A stretch of DNA of 64,000 nt from Primula veris (GCA_963682055.1 OY821747.1:20892126-20956125); one strand, 5' to 3'; shown: positions 1 to 10,131, numbered from the stretch's first letter. The notes: generated by a model from the sequence alone, not told the origin. Program-made: numbers and translations.

Positions 1-200
1 ATACTATGAAATTCCCAAACGGCCTGAGTGCCTAGGAATACTATGAAATTCCCAAACGGCCTTAGTGCCTAGGAATACTATGAAATTCCCAAACGGCCTG
101 AGTGCCTAGGAATACTATGAAATTTCCAAACGGCCTTAGTGCCTAGGAATACTGTGAAATTCCCAACATGGCATGTCTAAAAGAATGCCTAGGAATACTC
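1..200. repeat. 37-bp tandem repeat, about 4.5 copies
   Basis: Copies begin at 1, 38, 75 and 112, followed by a partial, diverged one from 149. The unit starts ATACTATGAAATTCCC and ends GTGCCTAGGA, with a G/T alternation in the middle. The array runs off the left edge of the window. Plant Tat/Ogre-type LTR elements commonly have hypervariable tandem repeats between pol and the 3' LTR, which fits the position here, but the pol gene itself is outside the window, so that assignment is inference. Confidence 0.9.
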
Positions 201-514
201 AAATATATGCATGTACATATTGATCCAATGAGCAGGGATGACAAGTAATACAGAGAGAAGAAGAACAATTCAGGCCCATATTATGGAGACGATATATTAA
301 CATATGGCGAAAAACAATGAAAAGAAAGGAAAAAAGAAGATGCAAATAGACCACATTACAGAGGCGACACAATATCAAACGAAGAAATCAACAAAGGAAA
401 ATCAATCCAATCAATGAAATATCAGTACGACAATGGGAAGCTCAGAACACAAAAAAAAAATATATAGTCCTCGCCCGCATTACGGAGGCAAAAAAAAAAA
501 AAAAAAAAACGGAT
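201..514. other. Non-coding spacer
   Basis: AT-rich, purine-rich DNA with two A-runs (near 451 and 491). The only reading frames here are low-complexity lysine runs. I see no gene. Confidence 0.6.
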
Positions 515-3500
515 TTAAGAACTACTACTACAGGAGGAGCACGACGGTAACTGACCGAGCTCCACCTCTTCGTCATCCGTCGTCGTGTCCCCATCTGTCT
601 CATCGCCATCAAACCGTTCCTCAGAGATGAGTGCGTCGAAATTGGTCGTATGAGCACCAACGCAAGTCAGCGTCTTAAGCCGCGCTGTGAACTCGGCTCC
701 TTTAGCAATCTCGTGAGCATCCGAGGCCGCTTTGCGGCGGGCATCATCGAAGGGAAGGTTACGAGCTTCGATCCAATCCGCAGAAGCATCATATCTGGCT
801 CGAGACAGCTGAAAATACTTCACCAACATGTTGGCCTTGGTAACCAACAGCTTTAATTTGCCGAAATATTTTTCCTTCACACGCCAATATCGATCCAAAC
901 GACGCCCCTGAACCTCAACAACATGCTCAGTACGGCGAACATATTCTCGAAAAGAGGCCGCCTGAGTTTTCAGCTTGGCCCGAAGTCGAGCACATTGGTC
1001 GATCAACTTGACGTTTTTGCCCATCAAAACGATGTAAGGCCACTTGGCAGGCACCTCACTAGCCGCACCAGATGAGACCTCGTCCCGGGCAGCACCAGTA
1101 GGTCCTAACCCCGGGCTAACTAGGCATGGAGAACCAGCCTGGTGCGACATAGTAGGCTGTGCCTATAAAAAGAAAAACGGGGAAGAAGGAGACGAGATGA
1201 ATATTCAACCGCAAGAAATGAAAAGACGAAAAGAGAAAAACGAATATTTTTATAACAAGCTACAATTTAAACGACAAAACAAGCTACTCAGTCATTAATC
1301 CGATAACCCGTCAACAGACGCTGAGGTCTCAACGACGTCAGCAAAATGAATATCTCGAAGAGAAACAATTTGCATCCCCAAACGCTCACGAACGACCGCA
1401 TCGACTCGGTTCAAGGCAGCCGTGGTCTCAGTTACCCCGGCCGTTGCATCGACTATGCGTTCTGCCCGGGCAACACCACGCATTCCTTTTACATGCTCCA
1501 GCACCTCTAAAGCGCGAACTCGGGCCCAATACGCTCTGGCAAAGGATAGCAGCAGGTCCGCATCCTCGAAAACGGCCCCTAGGACCAAGTTCAAGCTCGT
1601 CACACGGCCTCGGGCTTCATCACGAGAACGCCGAAGTGCACCAAGAAGTTCCTTCGCTTTACCCTTGTTTGCCGTATAATATGCGGTCTTTTTGCTGAGT
1701 TTCTCTCCCAAGTCACGTAACCGAATAGACAAATTTGCAATATGAACATTAAGATCCTCGACTTTATGACGAGCAGAATTCAATTCAGCAGTTAGGGCAG
1801 CCTTAGATCTTTTAAGACTATCTATAACGTCACCTACACTACGACTAGGCGAGGTCTAGACCACCACGACAAGAGGATTATTAGGTACCTGACAATATTT
1901 TGTTTTCACATTCTTCAAACGATGACAACCCTCAAACAGGAAAATTAACCCGAGAAAGCCCAACAGAAAGAAAACGCAGCACCTATATTATCACTTCCCC
2001 AAAAGAATATGTTTCTAGATACAAAAGAGACCCACAATTCGGATAAAAAAAAATATATATACTGCCAGAAAAATGGTCAAGGTTCCACCTGAGGAGATGC
2101 CGGTGGGGGAGCAACACTAGCATCAGGTCGAGGAGTGGACGGGGCCGACATAGAATGAGGACGCAGCGCTGTCGACATTGTCTGCCCCGGCAGCCAGGGA
2201 AGCTCCTCTTCACGAAGATTCGCCCAGTCTACGGGTTTCGACGGTGCACCATGAGGACAGGGATACACCAACTCCGACCACGCCCGATCCGACAAAGGAA
2301 CCTTCGCGAAATTGAGTGCCCGCACATGAGCGCAATAGACGGAGAAATTGGCCATCATTGCCAACCTTGTCCGCTCCTCCGCGTGTGCCGCTTTCAGAGC
2401 GGCCACCTCAGCCTTTTCGGCTTCCACGTCCTCCGCCAGGAGCAAGTTCTCCGCCTCTAGTTGGTCGTACTTATCGACCATGCTCTCTTTTTCAACCTTC
2501 AACTTATCGACATCCTCGGTCACGTGCAGAAAGTCCACCGACAGCTTGTCATAATTATCGCCCAGGGTTTTATTCTCGGCGACCAGTTTCTCTTTCTCGG
2601 CCTCAAAAGCCGCAAGCATGTCCTTAATCTTCCGATCGTTTTCCTCGACCATCTTCTCTTTCTCAGCCCCTAGCGCTGCCATCCGATCCCTTAACACCAC
2701 GGTACCCAAGACAACCTGTACTTTAAAAACATCAGATTCCAACCAAAATACGAGCATCATGGCATATATAACAAAATACTCGCCAAATGTACCCGCAGCG
2801 CATCAGCGTTAGCCTGCTCTATAACCGACATGGTAGGTTGAGAAGCTATTTTTTCTGCATCCTTGAAAGCAAGGGGCTTTAGAGCAGCATACCCCATCTT
2901 CAAGACTCGGGGTTGCTCCAACAGCTCACCCCCACATCGGTCAATGTAACGGGTCATTGCAACCCCATCCACCGACACATTTTCAGGTCCCTCGGGAACC
3001 TCATCATCCCCATCACTCCCAACACCCACGACAGTCTCTTCGCCGGCTTCCATCTCCACTTCTTCCCTCACCTCCTTATCTGCAGGAACAGTCTCAGGGG
3101 CCCTGTGCTCGCTTACATCCTCAGTACGGATGGGCGAGGTAACAGGCGGATCCTTCGTATCCTCGCCACGAACAGGCGAGATGACAGGAAGGATCATCGT
3201 ATCCACGCCCATATTCACCAGGCAGTTGATATGCCCGAACAGGTTATCGATCGACCCCTGAAACACAATAATACCCATCGACCGGGCAAGAGCGAGGGTA
3301 ACCAATGGAGAAGTCAGTCGCTGAAACAAGATAACTAATAAAGCAAAGGACTAGAGAACTAAACGACAACAATCAAAACACAAGAGAATCAATATACATA
3401 TGCACATACATCGCCAGGCGTAGCAGCATCCTCGGTGGTATCCCCTTGGGAAGCAGCAAACACCCCATCGCCCATGCCAACGTTAGCAACCTCCTCGGTG

Positions 3501-4280
3501 ACCGATGTATCGGTTCCCCTAGCCCTCTTCGTTGTTCCAACGACAGGGTCAGATCCATGACGCTTAGAACGAACGGGCTTTTTCCCAAGCCGAGCAGCAC
3601 TTCGAGCCCGGACTACTTTCAAGAATTCCTCCTCGGGCTCTTTGGGGATCTCGGGCGCAGGATTCCCCTTGGTCACCGGCCCCACAGGGTACCCGAGCAG
3701 CATGGGAGCAGTACGGCTCGCAGGATCCGGCGTCGGTCCAGGCCCCCACCATTTCCAAAGAGCTAACAGAGCCTCTACATTGGGAGCGCCGAGGTCTGGC
3801 ATAGTGGGAGCATTGGTAGCCGGTCCAGGAATCTGGTGTCCCACACAACCCCATTCACCGGAAGCAACAACGATACCAAGATTGTGCTCTTTGTTGGTAT
3901 CCGGCAAACCGGTAACGAGCCGGCAAAAGGCACGCAGGGTCTTCAAATACGAGCTGCGACGCTCAAAGCTCAAACTATAGACTCCGAAGACGTCCTTCAG
4001 TTCAATAGGTATTCCGGACAACTCCGATAACCTTTGGATACCATTCAGAGTACGATAACCATTTAGGGCCAGTTGGGTCGGAGCAATCTGGACGGCCTCA
4101 AAGAACGAAGCCACCCAGTTAGTAAAAGGAAGCCGAAGACCCCCAGTAAAGAATGCCGAAGAACGTAAAGCAACTTCTCCGACAGGAACAAATCCCATCA
4201 CCTCCTCGTCCGAAACAGGCAACCTAATGTGTATGTTGTCCGGAATTCCGGCACGCCTCTTAAAGTCCTCTTCCACAAAT
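515..4280 (-). CDS. Spliced antisense gene of an LTR element, 'putative gypsy type transposon'-like protein with coiled coil
   Basis: Five open blocks read on the minus strand: about 4280-3410, 3320-2793, 2715-2089 (or to the stop at 2077), 1855-about 1300, and about 1159-515. The first junction is a GTATGT donor after 3410 and a TTTCAG acceptor before 3320. The second is CGG/GTACAT after 2793 and GTACAG before 2715. A possible third is CAG/GTGGAA after 2089 and GTCTAG before 1855. All three are phase 0. The first block contains a segment around GEVALRSS and LRLPFTNW, with a helical stretch after it, that resembles the Pfam 'putative gypsy type transposon' domain (PF04195). Blocks three to five are heptad-rich (MAALGAEKEKMVEEN) and end in an acidic and serine-rich tail. 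No ATG lies in the first block, so a short 5' exon is expected, perhaps near 4540-4610. It may instead be two genes, because a stop at 2077 could be used. Confidence 0.6.
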
Positions 4281-4370
4281 GTGCCAACTTACTTTGGGAC
4301 AGAATTTCCTATCCAAACATCAAAACTCCATCAATACACTAACCAAAAACACATCAAGCAACGAGAGCCC

Positions 4371-4387
4371 CCCCCCCCCCCCCCCCC
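4371..4387. repeat. Poly-C run
   Basis: A homopolymer of about 17 C upstream of the first recognised exon of the antisense gene. It lies in what would be its 5' intron or leader. Confidence 0.9.
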
Positions 4388-5311
4388 ACTCAAATTAACC
4401 AGACACCCTACGTTTTACTACCATCCCAATCAACACAAATCCAATACATAAGAACCATCAGACATATATAGACAACCTAGACCATATACCAACGCCACAA
4501 AATAATAATGATAAATAAAAAAAAAAAAAACACTTACAGTTATCATTATGGGCAGGCACGGAGAACAGCAACGAGTCTATCGACACTACAACGAAACCCT
4601 AGTTCGAGCGGCGGAACGATTTTCGTTTTTGGCGGGAAAAATATACCTTAGAGAGAGAGACAGATATTTTCTTCAGCAAATTGTGTGATAAAAACAAAAG
4701 GGATTACTTGGCACAGTAAAAGGGAGTGGAGTCACAAACAGAATAAAATAATAACCAACCTTTCGTGTGACAGATGTTTACTTTTTTTCCAACCATACAA
4801 AAGTCCACAACCGCTGCTACTTTTACAGATCAACGCTCCAGATTCTGCCACGTCAGAGTGTATCCCACTACCCAATGCAGTTCACATCATTACACCTAAA
4901 TAAACGGCCAGTGGACCCTACCACGAAAAGCTTCTAGCATACGCTACCAATATTACCACACCAAGGAGGTCATCCGATTAAGTCCCTCGACGCCAAACCG
5001 TGTCTTACCCGAATAGCACACCGAACAAGGTGGACGGATACCGTTCCTAGCTCGACGGCATTTCAGCATCGAGTCTAACAACGCTCTCCGAGGGGATAAC
5101 CACGGTGCACCTCGCTCGGTGTTCGGCACAGATACAAAATAAAATAGGCAGGATCGACATCGAATGATATCAACATAAAGGCAAAGCAGATACAAAATAA
5201 AGTAGACAGGATCGAGTTGCAAAGCATAAAGTTTTATTCATCCACAAAGGGGGATACAAACAAACGATACAACAGAAAAATAAAAGTTTACAATAAAATA
5301 CAACACCCATC
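4388..5311. other. Leader of the antisense gene and spacer
   Basis: On the minus strand there is a TATATTTTT-like box near 4640-4650 and a short ATG followed by a consensus GTAAGTG donor near 4530-4545. This could be the 5' exon of the long antisense gene, but I cannot phase it to the next block. The rest (about 4680-5311) holds no recognisable gene. Confidence 0.3.
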
Positions 5312-5674
5312 CTATTTCTTCGAACTACCCCCCATATCCGCATCCTTCTTTGCCAAGAGCTCTTCCAGATGCTCTTTTTCCCTAATCAAATGAGAAATGC
5401 CAATCTCCACTTGTTTAAGAGAATAAGATTGAGCCTTGCACTTCTGCTCGGCTTCAAAATTAGCAGCGCTTTCTTCCTGCCAATACTGTTTGAACCGCCT
5501 CATTTCGGTCTGAGCACACTTAAGGTCATGCTTTAGCCACGACATCTCAATTTCTTTTAACTGAAGAGGAGTTAAATCCTATTCCCCGAAACCAGGGGGA
5601 CGGGGTAGCAAGAAGGTAGGCTCCTCTTCCAGAAGGGCTTTCTTTTTGGAGGCAGATCTAGTAATGGGAGCCAT
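5312..5674 (-). pseudogene. Small coiled-coil ORF 1 of antisense array, interrupted by in-frame TAG
   Basis: The frame opens at an ATG at 5674 (MAPITRSASKKK...) and runs 31 codons to a TAG at 5579-5581. It then continues in the same frame through DLTPLQLKEIEMSW and a lysine/glutamate-rich heptad region to a stop at 5312. Read through the stop it would be about 120 residues, matching the length of the other members of the array (106-159). The C-terminus ends in a GGSSKK tail like the SSSK tail of member 5. A TATA box sits about 70 bp upstream. No known family recognised. The stop may be decay, readthrough or part of a tiny intron; decay is simplest. Confidence 0.5.
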
Positions 5675-5740
5675 CTCACGAGTAGGAGAAACAAAAGAGA
5701 GAAAAGGAGAATGGATAATGAAGTACAAAACAATAGGGAG

Positions 5741-5750
5741 CATTTATAAG
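5741..5750 (-). promoter_or_regulatory. TATA box of array ORF 1
   Basis: CTTATAAATG on the minus strand, about 70 bp before the ATG at 5674. It is one of five equivalent boxes in the array. Confidence 0.5.
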
Positions 5751-5913
5751 GATTCAAAGGGCACGAAATACGAAAAAGAGCCAAAAACGAGGCGTTGCAA
5801 ACGGTTCAATATACAGAGAGACACGAAATACAACAGGGTACAAATTACCAAAAACGGATAAGAAAATACAAATTACAAGAAAAGAAATACGTCAGAAAAC
5901 TAGCCCAATCCAA

Positions 5914-6393
5914 CTAAGGATCAATGGAGGGAAAAACCGAACTACCAGACTGGGAGAAAGCTACCCGAGCAGAGCTGTCAAACCGAGCTTGGTAAGAGTC
6001 ATTCATGACTACCAAGCACTCATTCTCCCTGGAGAGTTCGGTGTTCGTCCTAGTAAGGACACGGACGCGCTCCTCAAGCCGAGCATTCCTAACCATCATG
6101 CTAGCTAGGCCTCGAGGGGAGTTATCAAACTCATCCTGAGCATGGTCCCAAATCTCCTCGGCATCATACCAGGAGTTGGCCAGATGATTTCTCTGCAACA
6201 ACAAATTATCAAGTTGGCTACTCAAGGCCGAAATCTCGGTCCACTTCATTGTCTCCTCGGGATGAGAGTCGAATAAACTCAAAGCCAAAACCCCATATTC
6301 TTTCTTAAGACTGGCCATTCTATGACGGACCCAAGATACCTTAGCATCTAAGTCCTTCATCTGAGCATGATATCTCACCACGGGCTCAGACAT
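5914..6393 (-). CDS. Small coiled-coil ORF 2 of antisense array
   Basis: A 159-residue intact frame starting MSEPVVRYHAQMKDL. Predicted to be largely helical: heptads around residues 10-30, 55-75 and 105-135 (LEERVRVLTRTNTELSREN), with a short serine-rich tail. No membrane segment or signal peptide. A TATA box lies about 80 bp upstream and the frame is intronless. I do not recognise a family. The strand, size, coiled-coil character and promoter spacing match its neighbours, so I treat it as a member of the same array, but sequence similarity to the others is weak. Confidence 0.6.
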   Translation of the reverse strand: MSEPVVRYHAQMKDLDAKVSWVRHRMASLKKEYGVLALSLFDSHPEETMKWTEISALSSQLDNLLLQRNHLANSWYDAEEIWDHAQDEFDNSPRGLASMMVRNARLEERVRVLTRTNTELSRENECLVVMNDSYQARFDSSARVAFSQSGSSVFPSIDP

Positions 6394-6468
6394 TATGATA
6401 AGTTATGATATAAAAGAAAAGGGATAAGTGAAGCCAACACAAGTTTATGGTAAGGAATAATCAAGGTT

Positions 6469-6480
6469 GAGTATTTATAG
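6469..6480 (-). promoter_or_regulatory. TATA box of array ORF 2
   Basis: CTATAAATACTC on the minus strand, about 80 bp before the ATG at 6393. Confidence 0.55.
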
Positions 6481-6748
6481 AGAAAAGTTAAGTGTTGTTA
6501 TCTGACAAATACTTGGGAGCATGCATGTTTCTTGACAATACTTGGGAGCGTGCACCTATGATTGACAACGTGAGGGATAGGTCTACAGTCTAGCAAGAAA
6601 TAAAGGTACAAGATACTCAAAAGGTCCACATCCCAACAAACCACAAATTCAACAATAAGAAGAAGTACAAGATAAAGGTGCAAAAATAGAAGGGCAAATA
6701 TAATTTTCATTAATGAAGATGAGATATATCATTGTTCATTACATCAGA

Positions 6749-6878
6749 GTACATCCGAAAAGAAAATCTATTACATCCGAAAAGGAAATCTATTACATCC
6801 GAAAAGGAAATCTATTACATCCGAAAAGAAAATCTGTTACATCCGAGATAAAGATCTATTACATCCGAGAAGTGCTAG
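6749..6878. repeat. 22-bp minisatellite, about 6 copies
   Basis: The unit is close to ATTACATCCGAAAAGGAAAT plus CT. Copies start about every 22 bp and become diverged at both ends. It lies between array ORFs 2 and 3 and is the second tandem repeat of this element after the 37-bp repeat. Confidence 0.85.
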
Positions 6879-6919
6879 TACAGAAGATCAGGCAAAGAAG
6901 ATCAACTATATCAGTAGGC

Positions 6920-7386
6920 TGAGTGAGCAGGAGGCGCCAAAAGAAAAACATAAGAAACAAGAAAAAGAGAAAAAGAAGAAAAGTGCAAGAAAAGAGGAAG
7001 ATAAGAGGGGAAGGAGAAGAAGAAAATGAAGAGGAACATAAAAAAGAAGTGAAAAGTAAGAAGAGGAAAAGAAAAATAACAAAAACCCTAGACGTAACAC
7101 AAAACCCTTAGGATCACAGGGTTGATTGTTACATCATAGTGGTGCAAAAAAGAAGATGAAGAAAAAAGAAAGAGAAAGAGCAGAGGAGGAAGAAATGAAG
7201 GAAACTGACAAATAAAAAGGAAGTCAAAGAAACAAAACAAAAAGAAGACAAAGAAAGACCTAGGAAAAGATAGTAAGAAGAAAATGGAGGATAGAGAGAA
7301 GAGAGACTGAAAGAGTATAGAAAGAAAAGGATGAGGAAGAGGAGACGCAGCAGAAAAAAAAAAAAAAAAAAGAAGAAGGGGGAAGG
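6920..7386. repeat. Purine-rich tract on plus strand
   Basis: About 460 bp composed almost entirely of A and G on the plus strand (GAAGA, AAAGAGG-type runs), ending in an A-run and a G-rich stretch near 7350-7395. Reading frames here (lysine/arginine/glutamate only) are composition artefacts. The tract ends at the 3' end of array ORF 3. Confidence 0.8.
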
Positions 7387-7670
7387 TTAGGGGGAAGTTG
7401 ATCGGTATCGATGAGAGGGCCCGGCAGAGACATTCCTGTCTCGGAGTGTCGGGTTACCCCTCAACACCTCATTCTCTTCGACTAGAGCCTGACGAGCACG
7501 TCGGCAATAATCCAATTCGGATCTTAGCCAAGTTAATTCCCGGACCATCTCGAACGCATCACCTTCAATTCCTCCTCGGCATCCTTCAACAACCTTTGTA
7601 CATGGCCATAGGAGGCTTCAAAAGCCTCCACTTGCAAAGCTAATGTTGATTGGGTGAAAGGACCAGACAT
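7387..7670 (-). pseudogene. Small coiled-coil ORF 3 of antisense array, one frameshift
   Basis: Starts MSGPFTQSTLALQ at 7670. The frame breaks near 7555 after AEEELKV. One frame over it continues without stops through MVRELTWLRSELDY and ARQALVEENEVLRG to a TAA at 7387-7389. Combined length is about 94 residues of coiled-coil character, in line with the rest of the array. A TATA box lies about 85-90 bp upstream. A single-base indel explains the break. No family recognised. Confidence 0.5.
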
Positions 7671-7752
7671 CTTAAGGAAATTATAAGATGAGGATCTGTA
7701 TATGGGGGAAAATAATATGATGACGGTTGTGGATATAACCATGCTGTAAGCA

Positions 7753-7763
7753 GGTATTTATAG
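7753..7763 (-). promoter_or_regulatory. TATA box of array ORF 3
   Basis: CTATAAATACC on the minus strand, about 85-90 bp before the ATG at 7670. Confidence 0.5.
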
Positions 7764-8311
7764 ATCAATTAGATGAGGGCTGGTATTGAGAGTCGCAACC
7801 GTTCGCCAATGGGTGCTAAGAAGCGACGGCAATTAAAAGATGTGTCTGTTCAAGAAAAAACGTTTGGATTTCCAAAAGGCTCTAAAAAAGCGTGAGTAAT
7901 TAAAAGCCACTCTTGTTCAAGAAACGCTTGGATTCTTACCAATATTTAAAGGGGGTAAGTCATAATGGCATCGAAACACGCGTCATTTTTGGGGAAAGGC
8001 AGCAGTTCAAATAAATGTTAAAGATCTTTTATACAGAGCTCAAGAAAACTCTGGTGAATAAGATTTTATGCACGAGGCTCAAGAAATCCCATTGGTCCCT
8101 AGATACAAAGAGTTAGAAGGTTCAATGGATAAGGTCAAACGCAAGACCCAAGAAAAAGCATTAATGAGGCCACAAGCGTGCGCAGTCAAAATAAATTGCA
8201 GTGGGAAAGTAATTCAGATATAAACAAGAAAAAGAAGTCTTTATTGATTGATTGATACTTCGTTACAGAAGAGGCAGTTAACTTAAAGGAAATACAATAA
8301 AAACAATAAAG
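7764..8311. other. Spacer within antisense array
   Basis: Non-coding DNA between array ORFs 3 and 4. I see no gene or repeat in it. Confidence 0.5.
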
Positions 8312-8650
8312 TCATTTTGTAGAAGGGTCCGCTTCGTCATTTGGCTTCCTCTTCGACCGAGCATACACTTCCTTAAGGACCTGTTTGTAAGCCCTCTTGG
8401 AAGCAATGTGCCTATCTCTAGAAGCTTCAAGCTCTTTGATCCGAGCACGAGCCCAAATATTGTCGATTAAAGACCGTTGGTATTCACTCTCCATAACCTT
8501 TAAGCGCTCGTCCATCTCAGCAGCTCGGCGAGCCTCCATGTTTAAAGAAGCAACCCTCCTTTCAAGGATACGAGCCTTCCTAACCTCCTCCTCGAGATGG
8601 GCAACATATTCAGGAAGATTGTCACCGCTATTTTCACGAGGAGAAGCCAT
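8312..8650 (-). CDS. Small coiled-coil ORF 4 of antisense array
   Basis: A 112-residue intact frame starting MASPRENSGDNLPEY. It has continuous heptads from about residue 14 (YVAHLEEEVRKARILE) to residue 85, then a basic segment, RAYKQVLKEVYARSK, and a polar acidic tail. The basic segment is closely matched in ORF 5 (RAYKLAFKELHARSK), showing that the two are paralogues. I chose the MASPREN start rather than an upstream in-frame ATG because it falls at the same distance (about 55 bp) from its TATA box as in ORF 5. Function unknown; a self-associating or DNA-binding helper of the retroelement is only a guess. Confidence 0.65.
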   Translation of the reverse strand: MASPRENSGDNLPEYVAHLEEEVRKARILERRVASLNMEARRAAEMDERLKVMESEYQRSLIDNIWARARIKELEASRDRHIASKRAYKQVLKEVYARSKRKPNDEADPSTK

Positions 8651-8696
8651 TTGTTCGATAATAAAGAATGAGCTGCTCAAAGAATATATGGGCAGT

Positions 8697-8710
8697 CCCC
8701 TTTTTATAAG
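8697..8710 (-). promoter_or_regulatory. TATA box of array ORF 4
   Basis: CTTATAAAAAGGGG on the minus strand about 55 bp before the ATG. The GGGGA(C/G)TGCCC that follows is shared with ORF 5. Confidence 0.55.
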
Positions 8711-8954
8711 AAGAAACAAGGGGTAGATCAAAGATCATCTCAAAAAAAAAAAAAAAAAAAGAGACAAGCCTCTTGAACTTCCCCAGAGCATTTATGGCTA
8801 ACTACAGCAATTCAAGTCCAATGGAGTCATCCAATAAGATATCAAAGAAATAAACAGACAGGAACGTAAGTAAAATATGTTTTATTAAGATTCTTCCGTG
8901 ATTCGATTACAACTAGGTGATAACACCAGATACAAAGAAATCACAAAAAACTAA

Positions 8955-9275
8955 TTATTTCGAGGAAGAGCCTTCTTCATCGTCATCCGAACTCGGTTTA
9001 GACCGAGCATGCAACTCCTTGAAGGCAAGCTTATAGGCCCTTTTTACTGCCTTCTGCTTAGCCAGATAAGCCTCGAGCCTCTTTATACGCTCGTAAGCCC
9101 AATCCCGATCGGCCATCGTCACATGATGAGCAGAATCCATGTCGGACAACCTTTTCTTGTAGTCTGAAACCTTGGCCACGAGTTTCTTATTCGCGGTACG
9201 AGATTTCGTGATCTCAGTTTCTAAATAAGAAATATAATTAAAGGAGCTCTCACCAGTAGAACCAGAGGAAGCCAT
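8955..9275 (-). CDS. Small coiled-coil ORF 5 of antisense array
   Basis: A 106-residue intact frame starting MASSGSTGESSFNYI. A coiled coil spans about residues 15-75 (YLETEITKSRTANKKL), followed by the basic RAYKLAFKELHARSK segment shared with ORF 4 and a DDDEEGSSSK tail. It is intronless, with a TATA box about 55 bp upstream. It is the member of the array closest to the putative LTR, and the clearest evidence, with ORF 4, that the array grew by duplication. No known family recognised. Confidence 0.65.
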   Translation of the reverse strand: MASSGSTGESSFNYISYLETEITKSRTANKKLVAKVSDYKKRLSDMDSAHHVTMADRDWAYERIKRLEAYLAKQKAVKRAYKLAFKELHARSKPSSDDDEEGSSSK

Positions 9276-9326
9276 TACGTCACGAGCAAAGTAGTAATAA
9301 AATGCCTAATTATGGAGGGGGCACTC

Positions 9327-9337
9327 CCCTTTATAGG
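9327..9337 (-). promoter_or_regulatory. TATA box of array ORF 5
   Basis: CCTATAAAGGG on the minus strand, about 55 bp before the ATG at 9275. The flanking GGGGAGTGCCCCC parallels ORF 4. Confidence 0.55.
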
Positions 9338-9518
9338 AGTTTTCCTCGAAGAAAGATATTAGGATAGGAAACTTTAAATGGGCCCCCCAAGGAACCGTCA
9401 TAAATCTATTACGTTTCTCAACGAAGCATTGGGAACGACGAGACCGAAGTAATATCCTCGACATACCGAGCATGACTCCCTCGACATGGAAACCACGCCG
9501 AGAAAGTCAGGGAGCACT

Positions 9519-10131
9519 TGATAGAACATAATTAGACCCGAATATTCTATTCGGGTAATAATCAATCCACTTTATAAATGGGTATCCAACGCTTAAATGG
9601 GTCATCACATGCCTTTTATAGGAGAATAAGGTAGTTACTATCAAAACCCCAAGCCCACTTAACTAGGGACCCATGTCTGAAAACCCCCCTGAGATGAAGA
9701 CATTTGTCAACATCCTAGAAAGCATAGTTGCCTATAAATAGCCAACTATCCCTCCTAGAAAAGGACCAGAAAATCTATCCAAAAAATATAGAGAGAAGTT
9801 GAGAAAAGAGAGAAACTAGTCAAAGCTTAGCCTGAAAAGAAGCAAACCGAACAGCGAGAGAGCCGAATATCGAAGAGAAAGAAGAACGACCAAGATAAGA
9901 GATTAAGCAGTCAAATCGAGCACAATTGTAATAAAGAAGTACTAATCCGAGCAAGTGTAACAATCCGATTAAGTGTAATAATCCGACCAATAATAAAGAT
10001 CAAGAAATGTCCATTATTTACCGTTGATTTACCATTATTATATCGTTGAAAAGTCTAACGTGATCGCCAAAAGTTATGGTTTTATCATAAGCTAACTTGT
10101 AAATTCCGGCTCAAGTAAAATCCAGCTGTCA
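9519..10131 (+). mobile_element. Putative 3' LTR of Tat/Retand-like element
   Basis: A 613-bp segment beginning TGATAG and ending CTGTCA, so the ends form a short imperfect inverted repeat with TG...CA termini. Inside is a plus-strand TATA box (CCTATAAATAGCC, 9731-9743), a purine-rich transcript-like leader and a polyadenylation-like AATAAA (about 9992). An 18-bp repeat lies just before that (near 9945-9990, AATCCGA-type units). No second LTR or target duplication is in the window to confirm the borders. Confidence 0.5.
9731..9743 (+). promoter_or_regulatory. TATA box inside putative LTR
   Basis: CCTATAAATAGCC on the plus strand, opposite in direction to the five TATA boxes of the antisense array. 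Confidence 0.55.

Noticed and set aside
6923..7111. Lysine/arginine/glutamate-rich reading frame and its antisense
   Set aside because: Composition artefact of the purine-rich tract.
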